A DNA stretch of 64,000 nucleotides, taken from assembly GCF_900128905.1 (NCBI RefSeq), contig NZ_FQTV01000007.1, positions 1-64,000 of the forward strand, read 5' to 3'. Shown here piece by piece: positions 22,353 through 31,300 of the stretch. The notes under the pieces are model-generated. The model saw nothing but the letters and a program-made list of their open reading frames with translations, was not told the DNA's origin and did not search any database. The position numbers were made by a program, and so were the translations under genes. The stretch's first letter is position 1. Every line of letters begins with the position of its first letter. This stretch comes from Bacteroides luti. GTDB lineage: Bacteria > Bacteroidota > Bacteroidia > Bacteroidales > Bacteroidaceae.

Positions 22353-22371
22353 GATTGTAATTACTTGCAGC

Positions 22372-22451
22372 TTACATTTTTATGTTACATGTGCCTTTTT
22401 CTATCTTACATCTCTTAATCATCTGTTACAAAAATCTGCAGGTGCGTTACA
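22372..22451. repeat. Array of TTACA words at 20-21 bp (array C)
   Basis: TTACA occurs at 22372, 22385, 22406, 22426 and 22447 (TGTAA when read with the GH5-GH43 gene). The last four are spaced 21, 20 and 21 bp. The block starts right upstream of that gene's promoter, the usual place for activator sites. The word is short and the region A+T-rich, so chance is harder to exclude here than for arrays A, B and F. Confidence 0.5.
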
Positions 22452-22488
22452 ATAGCAAAAATTATCAATTCAAGTTTCGCAAGTTTAA

Positions 22489-22566
22489 CTTGCAAGTTTT
22501 AAGTATTCTCAGCACTTCAGCAGTCTGTTTAAGAAACGTGTTGGTGTTTCACCAAATGAAATATAG
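22489..22566 (+). pseudogene. Remnant of an AraC-family DNA-binding C-terminus
   Basis: In this frame the DNA reads ASFKYSQHFSSLFKKRVGVS followed by PNEI and a stop. That matches the second helix-turn-helix end of AraC/XylS regulators (FSSLFKK..G.SP.EYR). A stop codon (22486-22488) cuts it off upstream and I see no further AraC sequence before it, so only about 25 residues survive. It suggests that a regulator gene once stood between the GH5-GH43 gene and the repeat islands. Confidence 0.55.
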
Positions 22567-22606
22567 GGTGCAGCATTGAATTTGTTTTTTACAAAAGTAT
22601 CTTGCA

Positions 22607-22910
22607 GTCTAGCGGTATGCTTTTAATTGGTTGATATTTAGTGTTATATAGCCGCTAGACTTGTCTGATAAAGTCTAGCGGTAGTCTAGCAGTCTAGCGC
22701 TTTTGATCAATATGAATGCATCTTTTTTCTTTGCTTAGTTGTATATATTGCTTAAAATTAGTGATTTAAGTTTTGGTTGTTATTAATATTAGCACTTTCG
22801 GAGACAAGGTGCTAGATTGCTAGATCAACGCTAGATCAAATTAATTTGATCTAGCACCTATACAACACTTATATAAAATAACTTAAGGTCTACTGCTAGA
22901 TCGCTAGATC
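22607..22910. repeat. Non-coding island built from the word GCTAGAY (11 copies)
   Basis: GCTAGA(C/T), or its complement, occurs at 22607(-), 22654(+), 22673(-), 22684(-), 22692(-), 22811(+), 22819(+), 22830(+), 22849(-), 22895(+) and 22903(+). Steps of 8 and 11 bp recur in three clusters. Two nested inverted repeats stand out: a perfect 26-bp palindrome at 22830-22855 and a 10-bp arm pair GGTGCTAGAT (22808-22817 with 22849-22858). No reading frame of note lies in it. Together with arrays C and F it fills most of the 1.1-kb gap between the GH5-GH43 gene and the 60-residue gene. Confidence 0.85.
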
Positions 22911-22958
22911 AATTTCTAAAAATTAAAATTTATGTAGTGTTTTTGCAGGTTATCAAAT

Positions 22959-23019
22959 GTCACTTCGGTTCTTTGGAAAGATGCGGCGTGAGGTTGCTCA
23001 ATCTCCCGAGTGACTTTTT
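22959..23019 (+). terminator. Terminator-like hairpin inside the gene-free region
   Basis: GTCACTTCGG (22959-22968) pairs with CCCGAGTGAC (23005-23014) with one mismatch and one wobble, across a 36-nt loop. The right arm is followed by TTTTT. No plus-strand gene precedes it except the AraC remnant and the GCTAGAY island, so it may end a small untranslated transcript or be a relic. Confidence 0.35.
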
Positions 23020-23048
23020 ATATCTCAGGCGAGAAGTTGATGTAATCT

Positions 23049-23130
23049 TGTACAAAACAAATCTTTCTTCTGTACAAAAGAATTAATTGTTTTGTACAGA
23101 AAAATGCATTCTTTTGTACAAGGATGTACA
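23049..23130. repeat. TGTACA array with exact 22-bp period (array F)
   Basis: TGTACA occurs at 23049, 23071, 23093 and 23115, exactly 22 bp apart, mostly as TTGTACAAAA, with a fifth copy at 23125. The word equals the core of the array at 31797-31871, but here no gene start is near: the next minus-strand gene starts 0.7 kb to the left and the 60-residue gene ends 0.3 kb to the right. Confidence 0.85.
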
Positions 23131-23275
23131 AACTAGTCTAGTAGTTTTATAAAAAGCAGACCGGAGTTTTGCATAACTCTGGAGTGGTTTATCAGAAGTC
23201 TCAGTTTTAATGATAAAGAACCAACTCTGAATGAGGGTAAGCAATACTTCTATGTTGCTTTCGGAAGCTATTTTG

Positions 23276-23305
23276 GTAGCAGATTAGCACGATTTTGTAG
23301 CAGAT
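23276..23305. repeat. Two GTAGCAGAT copies 21 bp apart
   Basis: TTTTGGTAGCAGATTA and TTTTGTAGCAGATAA start their shared GTAGCAGAT at 23276 and 23297. The step matches the 20-23 bp period of the neighbouring arrays, but there are only two clear units. Confidence 0.5.
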
Positions 23306-23323
23306 AAACGGTTAAACTTTTTT

Positions 23324-23380
23324 ATCTTCCACTAGTTGAAAGGCCTTACAGAAAGGCTTTTTGTGCATTTTGTGGAAGAT
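23324..23380. repeat. Nested inverted repeats with terminator-like core
   Basis: ATCTTCCAC (23324-23332) and GTGGAAGAT (23372-23380) form an outer inverted repeat. Inside, 23339-23347 and 23353-23361 form a 9-bp stem with one wobble, whose right side is GGCTTTTTG. It lies downstream of the minus-strand 60-residue gene and may serve as its terminator or as the end of a plus-strand RNA. Confidence 0.45.
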
Positions 23381-23420
23381 GGTGGAGATAAATTTGAGAA
23401 ATTATGATTAAGAGCGCTGA

Positions 23421-23603
23421 TTAATATTTCTTGAAGTTATACTTCTTTCTCAATTCTTCTTGCTCTTCCGAAGAAAGAGAAGTGAAATAAGCCTTCCATC
23501 CCGGACAGAAGTTGATATGCCAACGCCAAAACTTACCGATAAATGATTTAGGGTTCTTTTCAAATTTAGCTCTTAAGGAGCATTTGATACAATTTGATTC
23601 CAT
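23421..23603 (-). CDS. Small conserved Bacteroides protein with a CxxC motif
   Basis: A 60-residue protein starting MESNCIKCSLR. It has a single CxxC pair (C5, C8) at the N-terminus, a tryptophan-rich middle (KFWRWHINFCPGW) and a charged helical end (SSEEQEELRKKYNFKKY). I recognise this pattern as a small conserved hypothetical protein seen in Bacteroides, without known function. The CxxC and Cys33 could bind metal, but that is inference. It lies 50 bp after the HD/HTH gene on the same strand and may be co-transcribed with it. Confidence 0.7.
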   Translation of the reverse strand: MESNCIKCSLRAKFEKNPKSFIGKFWRWHINFCPGWKAYFTSLSSEEQEELRKKYNFKKY

Positions 23604-23653
23604 AGTATTTAATTTTAGTCCTTTATAAAAGAATGAAATAAGCTCACCTCATA

Positions 23654-24268
23654 TTATCTGTACTTTTCTTCTAACTCCAATTTTTTTATTCTAGAATTAA
23701 TGGCTCCTCTTTTACGACCAAATATCTCAGATAGCTGATTTGCCGTTTTGCCTTCACAAAACAGTTGTTCCAATCTATCATCTTCTTCCTGAGTCCAGGG
23801 TTTGTAAGCGTTTGGATGATCTACTCTACATGCATCAATAGAGTATGTTGATTCTCCTAATAGTTGTTTGTAAGCTTTAAGGTATTTACGCAGACGTTTG
23901 ACGTCTTTTTCGGAAATGTACGCTAATCGCCTTATATCCATATTATCAGTCAGGTCATTGATTTTAACCTTTACAGCCAATGGGTTTTTCTTTATGCGCT
24001 TTATAAACCTTTCGTAAGGTTCATCTTTTGATAACTTTGTTAAGCAGCGAAGAGCTTCGACTATCTCTATAGAAAAACCTTCTTCCAGCAGTTTTTCGAA
24101 AGTCCAATCGCTATCTTCTATTACATCATGCAATGCACCGAGAATCTTCTCTTCATCTGTATCTCCCATATTCATCACGCGTAACGGATGTTCAATATAT
24201 GGTTGCCCGGCCTTGTCAACTTGCCCTTCATGGGCTTTATTTGCTATTTCTATTGCTCGTTGTAACAT
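23654..24268 (-). CDS. HD phosphohydrolase (small alarmone hydrolase type) fused to a C-terminal helix-turn-helix
   Basis: Residues 1-135 form a RelA/SpoT-like HD domain: HEGQVDKAGQPYIEHPLRV, then LHDVIEDSDW with the HD pair and the ED acid pair, then KINDLTDNMD. All metal-binding positions expected for ppGpp 3'-hydrolases of the MESH1/SAH group are present, and there is no synthetase domain. Residues 155-204 (PWTQEEDDRLEQLFCEGKTA onward, with IFGRKRGAINSRIKKL) look like a SANT/Myb-like or sigma-region-4-like helix-turn-helix. The protein could hydrolyse alarmones or other nucleotides and bind DNA. The DNA-binding tail is an unusual addition for this family. A 14-bp inverted repeat sits 54 bp before its start. 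Confidence 0.8.
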   Translation of the reverse strand: MLQRAIEIANKAHEGQVDKAGQPYIEHPLRVMNMGDTDEEKILGALHDVIEDSDWTFEKLLEEGFSIEIVEALRCLTKLSKDEPYERFIKRIKKNPLAVKVKINDLTDNMDIRRLAYISEKDVKRLRKYLKAYKQLLGESTYSIDACRVDHPNAYKPWTQEEDDRLEQLFCEGKTANQLSEIFGRKRGAINSRIKKLELEEKYR

Positions 24269-24321
24269 TGTTTTAAACTGTCAATAATATCTCTACGGAT
24301 TTTATGCGATTCACATTTTAT

Positions 24322-24357
24322 GTGCGGAAAGTGTGAGATATTACACATTTTCCGCAC
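24322..24357. promoter_or_regulatory. 14-bp inverted repeat (operator-like) upstream of the HD/HTH gene
   Basis: GTGCGGAAAGTGTG (24322-24335) and CACATTTTCCGCAC (24344-24357) pair with one mismatch around an 8-nt A/T loop. There is no T-run on either side, so an operator is more likely than a terminator. The rest of the 644-bp gap to 24912 is A+T-rich (about 75%) and holds the promoter of the next gene but no other gene I can support. Confidence 0.6.
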
Positions 24358-24709
24358 GAAACAATGGCGAATGTATGATTTATATATGAATTTAGCAATA
24401 ATCCTTCTATTAAATTAGACTCTAATTCCGGTTTCTTTATCTGCATAAATTAAATATAAAGTGTATGTGCGATTTTGCTAAATATTAACTATGTTTTTAT
24501 AAAGAAATTAGCCTGTAGTATATTTGACTAAAATGAATAGAGGCTTTTATAGCAATTTACTTTTTTATTGAATTTTTCTTTGTATAAAGTCACCCTTCTG
24601 ATAAAATGTCCAATGCTTGAGTCTCAAATTATTATAAAAAATGATTTTAATTATCAGATTATCAATATTATATTTAAATAGTAAGATCAAGAAGTTGTCC
24701 AACGTATTT

Positions 24710-24741
24710 TTTGATAGTTCCATTATTACTCTCTATTTTTG
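24710..24741 (+). promoter_or_regulatory. Consensus Bacteroides promoter for the 141-residue protein gene
   Basis: TTTG (24710-24713), a 20-bp spacer and TATTTTTG (24734-24741) match both boxes of the Bacteroides housekeeping promoter. Transcription would start near 24748, giving a leader of about 165 nt. Another -7-like box (TATATTTG) lies at 24519-24526. Confidence 0.7.
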
Positions 24742-24912
24742 TATCATCCGATAAAGGCTAATTTGCTTCTTTATAGGTTGCTTGAAAAAGCATTAGATTT
24801 TCTTTCTGAGATGAGAGAAAATAGAGATTGAAAAATGAGTTTAATTACAATGATTGATATTTGAGAGTTATTACTTTGATATCTTTTATATCACCTAATA
24901 ATAAATAAGATT

Positions 24913-25338
24913 ATGAATTCTAAAATGTTTAATTCGTCAATTCTAGCCGATAGCTTTATTGAAAATAGCTGTTCGAAAGATTTCTCCCAGTTAAGCAGAA
25001 TTCAATTAAACAGCAAAGCTGATTATATTCGTGCAGAACAGCAAGCTTTGGAATGTGCAAATTATTTGACTTCAACTCCATTTGACAGAAATAACTGGAA
25101 ATGGGAGTCGGCCGAGCACTTCTTGTTACTTTGGATTAATGGTACTTCTGATTTTACATTTAAGCTAAATAAGACTATTTGTAAAATTATTAAATCCAAT
25201 TTTGCATTACTAAGCATATACTTTGCTTATGCTACAAAATTTGTATTGGAAAACAGAGACAAATCAAAAGATGAAAAAGAGATATGTAATAATGTTGTTC
25301 CTTTATTGATAGATTATTGTAAGAATCAGAGTAATTGA
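24913..25338 (+). CDS. Unknown 141-residue protein
   Basis: I do not recognise this protein. It has no signal peptide and no clear membrane segment. It looks helical throughout, with a hydrophobic helix at about residues 95-112 (FALLSIYFAYATKFVLEN) and a polar N-terminus (SFIENSCSKDFSQLSRIQLN). Three tryptophans cluster at residues 57-75. It is a single-gene unit: a consensus promoter with a long leader comes before it and a terminator hairpin after it. Its A+T content matches its surroundings and is higher than that of the flanking enzyme genes. It is probably a real cytoplasmic protein. Confidence 0.6.
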   Translation: MNSKMFNSSILADSFIENSCSKDFSQLSRIQLNSKADYIRAEQQALECANYLTSTPFDRNNWKWESAEHFLLLWINGTSDFTFKLNKTICKIIKSNFALLSIYFAYATKFVLENRDKSKDEKEICNNVVPLLIDYCKNQSN

Positions 25339-25392
25339 GTAGTTTCAAAGAGGTCTATCCATTTATTCCAATAGGTTTAGCTTTTACATATA

Positions 25393-25440
25393 CGCCGTTC
25401 AAATGCTTTTTATATAGCATTTGAGCGGTGTTCTTTTTTT
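25393..25440 (+). terminator. Terminator after the 141-residue protein gene
   Basis: CGCCGTTCAAATGCT (25393-25407) pairs with AGCATTTGAGCGGTG (25416-25430), with mispairs near the base, and is followed by TTCTTTTTTT. It separates this gene from the GH2 gene that follows. Confidence 0.85.
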
Positions 25441-25501
25441 GTTTTATTGGGTACAAAAATGTTATCTGCTCGTCTTTCTGTATATAAGAAATAAAGAGAT
25501 T

Positions 25502-28369
25502 ATGAAGCATACAATTCTGAATCTGCGAAAAGCAGTCGTTTTTTTATCATTGTTTTTAACTTCCTTCTTATACGCTCAGAAGACTGACAAGGAAACTCTT
25601 ATCCAGTATTTATCTGGTAAAGGAGCTGATGATGCAGTAGCGTGGGATTTTTATTGCACTGATGGAAGAAATTCCGGTAAGTGGTCTAAAATCATGGTCC
25701 CTTCTTGTTGGGAAACACAAGGATTTGGACAATTTCAATACGGTATAACATTCTACGGTAAACCTTTTCCTGATGGAATAGCAAAGGAACAAGGACAGTA
25801 TAAACATGAATTTGAAGTTCCAGCTTCATGGAGAGGAAAAAGTGTACGTCTTGTTTTTGAAGCTTCAATGACCGATACTGAAGTAAAAGTAAATGGTCGT
25901 AAAGCTGGCGAAAAGCATCAAGGTGCATTCTATCGCTTTTCTTACGATGTTACTGATATGCTGAAATATGGAAAAAAGAACTTGCTGGAAGTAACAGTTA
26001 AGAAAGAATCAGAGAATGCAGGTGTAAACCTGGCAGAAAGAAGAGCTGACTACTGGAATTTTGGTGGAATTTTCCGTCCCGTATTTCTGGAAGCAAAACC
26101 TGCAATGAATATTAAACGAATTGCTTTGGATGCAAAAGCTGATGGCTCTTTCAAAGCTTCTTGTTACCTTGGAAATGCTACTTCAGATAAATTAAGTCTT
26201 AAAACAGTTATTCTTGATGCAGCTGGTAAAAAGGTGAAAGAAACCGTTTCTCCTGTAAAGGATGGGGGAGACTGGACAACTGTTTCTTTAAACGTTGCAT
26301 CTCCTAAATTATGGTCGGCCGAAACTCCAAATCTATACAAAGCTCAATTCTCTTTGGTTGATAAAGATGGAGTGATTCTTCATCAAACAGAAGAAAAATT
26401 CGGATTTAGAACAATTGAAGTTCGTGAAAGCGATGGTCTTTATATCAATGGTGTACGTGTGAATATTCGTGGTGTAAACCGTCACAGTTTCCGTCCGGAA
26501 ACAGGTCGTACTCTCGATCGCGCTAAGAACTATGAAGATGTTCGCTTGATCAAAGAAATGAATATGAATGCTGTTCGTTTGTCTCACTATCCTGCTGATC
26601 CTGATTTCTATGAAGCTTGTGATGAACTGGGATTATATGTAATGAGTGAACTTGGCGGATGGCACGGACATTATGAAACTCCAGAAGGTGTTAAACTAGC
26701 GGAAGAAATGGTTACCAGAGATGTAAATCACCCATCTGTTATCTGGTGGAGCAATGGTAATGAAAAAGGCTGGAATACTGAATTGGATGGTGAGTTCCAT
26801 AAATGGGATCCTCAGCTTCGTCCGGTTATTCACCCACAAGGAAACTTTAGCGGATTTGAAACAATGCACTATCGCTCTTACGGCGAAAGTCAGGAATATA
26901 TGCGCTTACCTCAGATTTTTATGCCAACAGAGTTTCTTCACGGATTGTATGATGGCGGACATGGTGCCGGATTGTATGATTACTGGGAGATGATGCGTAA
27001 GCATCCTCGTTGTATCGGTGGTTTCTTATGGGTATTGGCAGATGAAGGTGTGAAACGTGTGGACGAAGATGGCCGTATTGATAATCAGGGAAACTTTGGT
27101 GCCGACGGAATTGTTGGTCCTCATCACGAAAAAGAAGGAAGCTTCTTTACTATCAAACAGATCTGGTGTCCGGTTCAGGTTATGAATACGAGTCTGGATA
27201 AGAACTTCGACGGAGTATTCCAACTTGAAAATAGATATGATTTTACTAATATAAATGAATGTAAGTTTGTTTGGAAGCAAGTTGCGTTCCCTTCTGCTTT
27301 GGATGATAAAGGAACTACTGTTGTTTTGAAACAAGGTGAAGTAAAAGGTACTGATATTGCTCCGCATGCAGCTGGTGTACTTAAAACAAATATGCCTTCA
27401 TTAACTGATAAAGTGGATGCTGTATTCCTTACTGCTATTGATAAGAATGGAAAAGAACTATGGCGCTGGAGCTGGAAGGTTGAAGGTAAGACTCAGAAAG
27501 AAGAGGCAAAATCTGGCAAGATTGCTTCTTACAAGGAAACAGATAATGCTGTAACTGCTACAGTTGCAGATAAAAGCTATACTTTCAGCAAAAAGGATGG
27601 TCAGTTGAAAGAGGTGATTAGCAACGGAAAGAAAATATCTTTTGCTAATGGTCCAAGATTTATTGGTGCTCGTCGTGCCGACCGTTCATTAGACCAGTTC
27701 TATAATCATGATGATCCAAATGCCAAGAGTCTGGACAGAACTTACAAAGAATTTAATGATGCGGCTGTATTCGAAAAACTTACAGTGAAAGAACAAGGTA
27801 ATGATTTAGTAATCACTGCTTCCTATAAACTGGGAAATATGGAGACTGCTCAGTGGACAGTAAGACCTGATGGTTCTCTTGTATTGAACTATACTTATAA
27901 CTTCAATGGTGTTGTAGATTTAATGGGAGTAAGATTTGATTATCCTGAAGATCAGATGCAAAGCAAGCGCTGGTTGGGTAATGGCCCTTACCGTGTATGG
28001 CAAAACCGTTTGCATGGAACAACTTATGATGTTTGGGAAAACAAATACAACGATCCTATTCCGGGAGAGTCATTTACTTATCCTGAATTTAAAGGTTATT
28101 TCGCAAACTGTTCATGGATGAACCTGACTACTACCGAAGGTGTTATTTCTATTACCAATGAAACACCTAATGTGTATTTAGGAGTTTACCAGCCAAGAGA
28201 CGGACGCGATGCATTGTTATATACTTTGCCTCAAAGCGGAATTTCTGTATTGGATGTAATCCCTGCAGTAAGAAACAAAGTGAATGCTACAGATTTGATT
28301 GGTCCTTCTTCACAACCTAAATGGGTGAGCGGACAAAAAACTGGTAAATTGATTTTCAACTTTAAGTAA
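25502..28369 (+). CDS. GH2 glycosidase, possibly RG-II beta-D-galacturonidase (BT0992-like)
   Basis: A 955-residue exported GH2 enzyme. I placed the start at ATG 25502, which gives a normal signal peptide (to SFLYAQK); the longer frame would begin inside the terminator region. The parts are a sugar-binding jelly roll (about 25-205), an Ig-like domain (205-310), a TIM barrel (310-620) and C-terminal beta-galactosidase-type domains. Acid/base is Glu421 (WSNGNEKGW) and nucleophile Glu477 (FMPTEFLHG); the usual SEY/SEF nucleophile context is changed to TEF. The gene lies next to GH106 with a 30-bp gap, and a GH2 of this size in the RG-II locus of B. thetaiotaomicron removes beta-galacturonic acid from chain A. 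The substrate is a guess from context. Confidence 0.78.
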   Translation: MKHTILNLRKAVVFLSLFLTSFLYAQKTDKETLIQYLSGKGADDAVAWDFYCTDGRNSGKWSKIMVPSCWETQGFGQFQYGITFYGKPFPDGIAKEQGQYKHEFEVPASWRGKSVRLVFEASMTDTEVKVNGRKAGEKHQGAFYRFSYDVTDMLKYGKKNLLEVTVKKESENAGVNLAERRADYWNFGGIFRPVFLEAKPAMNIKRIALDAKADGSFKASCYLGNATSDKLSLKTVILDAAGKKVKETVSPVKDGGDWTTVSLNVASPKLWSAETPNLYKAQFSLVDKDGVILHQTEEKFGFRTIEVRESDGLYINGVRVNIRGVNRHSFRPETGRTLDRAKNYEDVRLIKEMNMNAVRLSHYPADPDFYEACDELGLYVMSELGGWHGHYETPEGVKLAEEMVTRDVNHPSVIWWSNGNEKGWNTELDGEFHKWDPQLRPVIHPQGNFSGFETMHYRSYGESQEYMRLPQIFMPTEFLHGLYDGGHGAGLYDYWEMMRKHPRCIGGFLWVLADEGVKRVDEDGRIDNQGNFGADGIVGPHHEKEGSFFTIKQIWCPVQVMNTSLDKNFDGVFQLENRYDFTNINECKFVWKQVAFPSALDDKGTTVVLKQGEVKGTDIAPHAAGVLKTNMPSLTDKVDAVFLTAIDKNGKELWRWSWKVEGKTQKEEAKSGKIASYKETDNAVTATVADKSYTFSKKDGQLKEVISNGKKISFANGPRFIGARRADRSLDQFYNHDDPNAKSLDRTYKEFNDAAVFEKLTVKEQGNDLVITASYKLGNMETAQWTVRPDGSLVLNYTYNFNGVVDLMGVRFDYPEDQMQSKRWLGNGPYRVWQNRLHGTTYDVWENKYNDPIPGESFTYPEFKGYFANCSWMNLTTTEGVISITNETPNVYLGVYQPRDGRDALLYTLPQSGISVLDVIPAVRNKVNATDLIGPSSQPKWVSGQKTGKLIFNFK

Positions 28370-28399
28370 ATTCATAAATTCTGAGGGAGAATCTGAATA

Positions 28400-31300
28400 A
28401 TGAGCAAATATAAATCATTTCTATTGTTTCTGTTGATTTTGTGTTGTACGGCTGTTACTGCACAAAAAACGTTGTTGTCCAATAGATTTAATAATCCACC
28501 GGAAGAGGCATCTCCATGGGTGTTCTGGTATTGGATGCACGGTGCTGTTTCTAAAGCAGGTATTACTGCAGATATGGAAGCAATGAAGGCTGCCGGTTTA
28601 GGCGGTGCTTACCTTATGCCTATAAAAGATACTATAAATAATAAATCTTTTCTTCCTGCATACAGGCAGCTTACTCCCGAATGGTGGGAGATGGTTCGCT
28701 TCTCCATGCAGGAAGCTGACAGGGTAGGACTGAAACTTGGTATGCATATTTGTGATGGCTTTGCTCTTGCTGGCGGACCGTGGATTACTCCCGAGAAATC
28801 TATGCAGAAAGTTGTGTGGAGTGATACAATTATTTCGGGCGGGAAAATAAAAAATATGCGTTTGCATCGTCCTGAATCTTATGAAGGCTTTTATAAGGAA
28901 ATAGGACTTTATGCCATACCTGTTCAGGAGGAATACTCAACTGAAATAAATGTTCCGGAAGTTTCTTCTTCGAATGCCCAGGATAAAACTCCTTCTTACT
29001 TAGTTACACGAAACGCTGAAGGGGCTTTCAAAGCTTCTTCTGCCTGCTGGATTCAATACTCATTTAAACAGCCTTTTACTTGCCGCTCTCTTGAACTTGT
29101 ACTGAACGGAAACAACTATCAGGCTCATCGTTTAAAAGTTTGTGTTAGTGATGATGGCGTAAACTTCCGTACGGTTAAACAATTAACTCCTGCACGTCAG
29201 GGTTGGCAGAATACGGATGAGAACTCTACTCATATTATTCCTGCAACAACTGCTCGTTATTTCCGCTTTTACTGGGATCCGAAAGGTTCTGAACCTGGTG
29301 CGGAAGATATGGATGCTGCAAAGTGGAAACCAACTCTGAAAATAAAGAAACTATATTTATCCAGCAGAGCTTTAATAGGTCAGTTTGAAGGTAAAGCCGG
29401 ATTGGTTTGGCGTGTAAGTAAAAGAACTCAATCTGATGAATTACCGGATAAGGATTGTGTAAAGCTGAATCAGGTGATTGATCTCTCTGCTTCTTTAAAT
29501 GGTGATTTGTTGAATGCAACTCTTCCTGCAGGAAGATGGAGAATTGTAAGAATGGGACATACTTCTACCGGACATACCAATGCTACCGGTGGTGCAGGTA
29601 AAGGACTGGAATGTGATAAGTTCAGTGAAGAGGCTGTGAAGATACAGTTTGACCATTGGTTTGGCGAAGCTTTCAGAAAGACTGACCCTGAATTAGCGAA
29701 ACGTGTATTGAAGTTTATGCATGTAGATAGCTGGGAATGCGGAAGTCAGAATTGGTCGGACAATTTTATGGCCGAATTTAAGAAACGCAGAGGGTATGAT
29801 CTTACTCCATACTTATTGGTATATACGGGTACTCCTCTTGAAAGTGCAGAAAAAACGGAGAGCATTTTAAATGATATTCGTCAGACAATTTCAGAACTTA
29901 TTGTAGATGTGTTCTATAAAACTTTAGCTGATAAAGCGAAAGAATACAATTGTGAATTCTCTGCTGAAAGTGTTGCACCTACTATGGTTAGTGATGGTAT
30001 GCTTCACTATCAGGCTGTGGACAGACCAATGGGAGAATTCTGGTTAAACAGCCCTACTCACGATAAACCAAACGATATGCTTGACGCTATATCTGGCGCT
30101 CATGTCTATGGAAAGAATATTATTCAGGCTGAAGGGTTTACCCAGCTACGCACTATGTGGAATGAGAATCCTTCAATGCTTAAACCTTTACTCGATAGAA
30201 ACTATGCTTTAGGTATTAACAAACTGTTTTATCATGTTTATGTGCATAATCCTTATGTGGATAAAGCACCGGGCATAACATTGGATGGTATTGGACTTTA
30301 CTTCCAGCGAGATCAGACTTGGTGGAAGCAAGGAAAAGCATGGGTTGATTACGCTCGCCGTTGTCAGACATTGCTTCAGTTTGGTCATCCGGTAGTTGAT
30401 GTTGCTGTGTTTACCGGAGAAGAATTGCCAACAAGAGCTATTCTGCCCGACAGACTTGTTCCTTCTCTTCCGGGAATATTTGGAAAAGAGCGTGTGGAAT
30501 CTGAAGCAAAACGTTTAGCGAATGAGGGACAACCTGTAAGAGAAATGCCTGTGGGTGTTTCCAACTCTGCAAACATGACTGATTTGGGCGATTGGATTGA
30601 TCCATTATCAGGCTATGCTTATGATTCTTTTAATAAGGATGCATTAGTACGTCTTTCAAGATCGGAATATGGAAAACTAATTGTTTCCGGTGGAGCTGAA
30701 TATAGAATATTAGTATTGCCTAAACCACATCCTATGTCTCCTGACGGAGATTATATGAGTCTGGAAGTGGCACGCAAAATCAGATTACTTCAAAAATCCG
30801 GCGTTGTAGTTTTACTGGGTGATAAACCATCAAGAGTTCCAGGATTGGCTGATAAGGATTATAACACCAAAGAGGTAAATAAGATAGTTGACCTTATCTG
30901 GTCGGCATCACCACAATATAAGCTTCCTTATAACGAAGCTGATTTTTCTCAGTTCGGTTTAAAGAAGGATGTTATCTTTAAAAATAATGCAAAAGATTTT
31001 GCGTGGACTCATCGTGCTGACGAGAATGTTGATATCTATTTTATCGCTAATCAGAAGAATGAACGTCGTAAAGTGACCGTTTCTTTACGCTGCAGTAGCA
31101 GACAGCCGGAATTATGGAATCCTGTAACCGGTGAAATTAAGGATGCGGAAGTGTGGAGCGAATTTGATGACAGAACAGAAGTTGCTTTAGACCTGGATGC
31201 TAACGAATCGGTTTTTGTTGTTTTCCAACGTGAAACTAAAGTTGTTTCAGGAAACAAGCAGTCAATTGTTACCACTGCTCCGTTGCAGACTAAAGATTGG

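Noticed and set aside
22382..22579. A 65-codon plus-strand frame upstream of the GH5-GH43 gene
   Set aside because: It overlaps the TTACA array and runs out of frame with the AraC remnant. It has no ribosome site or recognisable protein features.
25421..25501. Earlier start for the second-block GH2 gene
   Set aside because: It lies within the terminator of the previous gene and adds 27 residues before a clear signal peptide.
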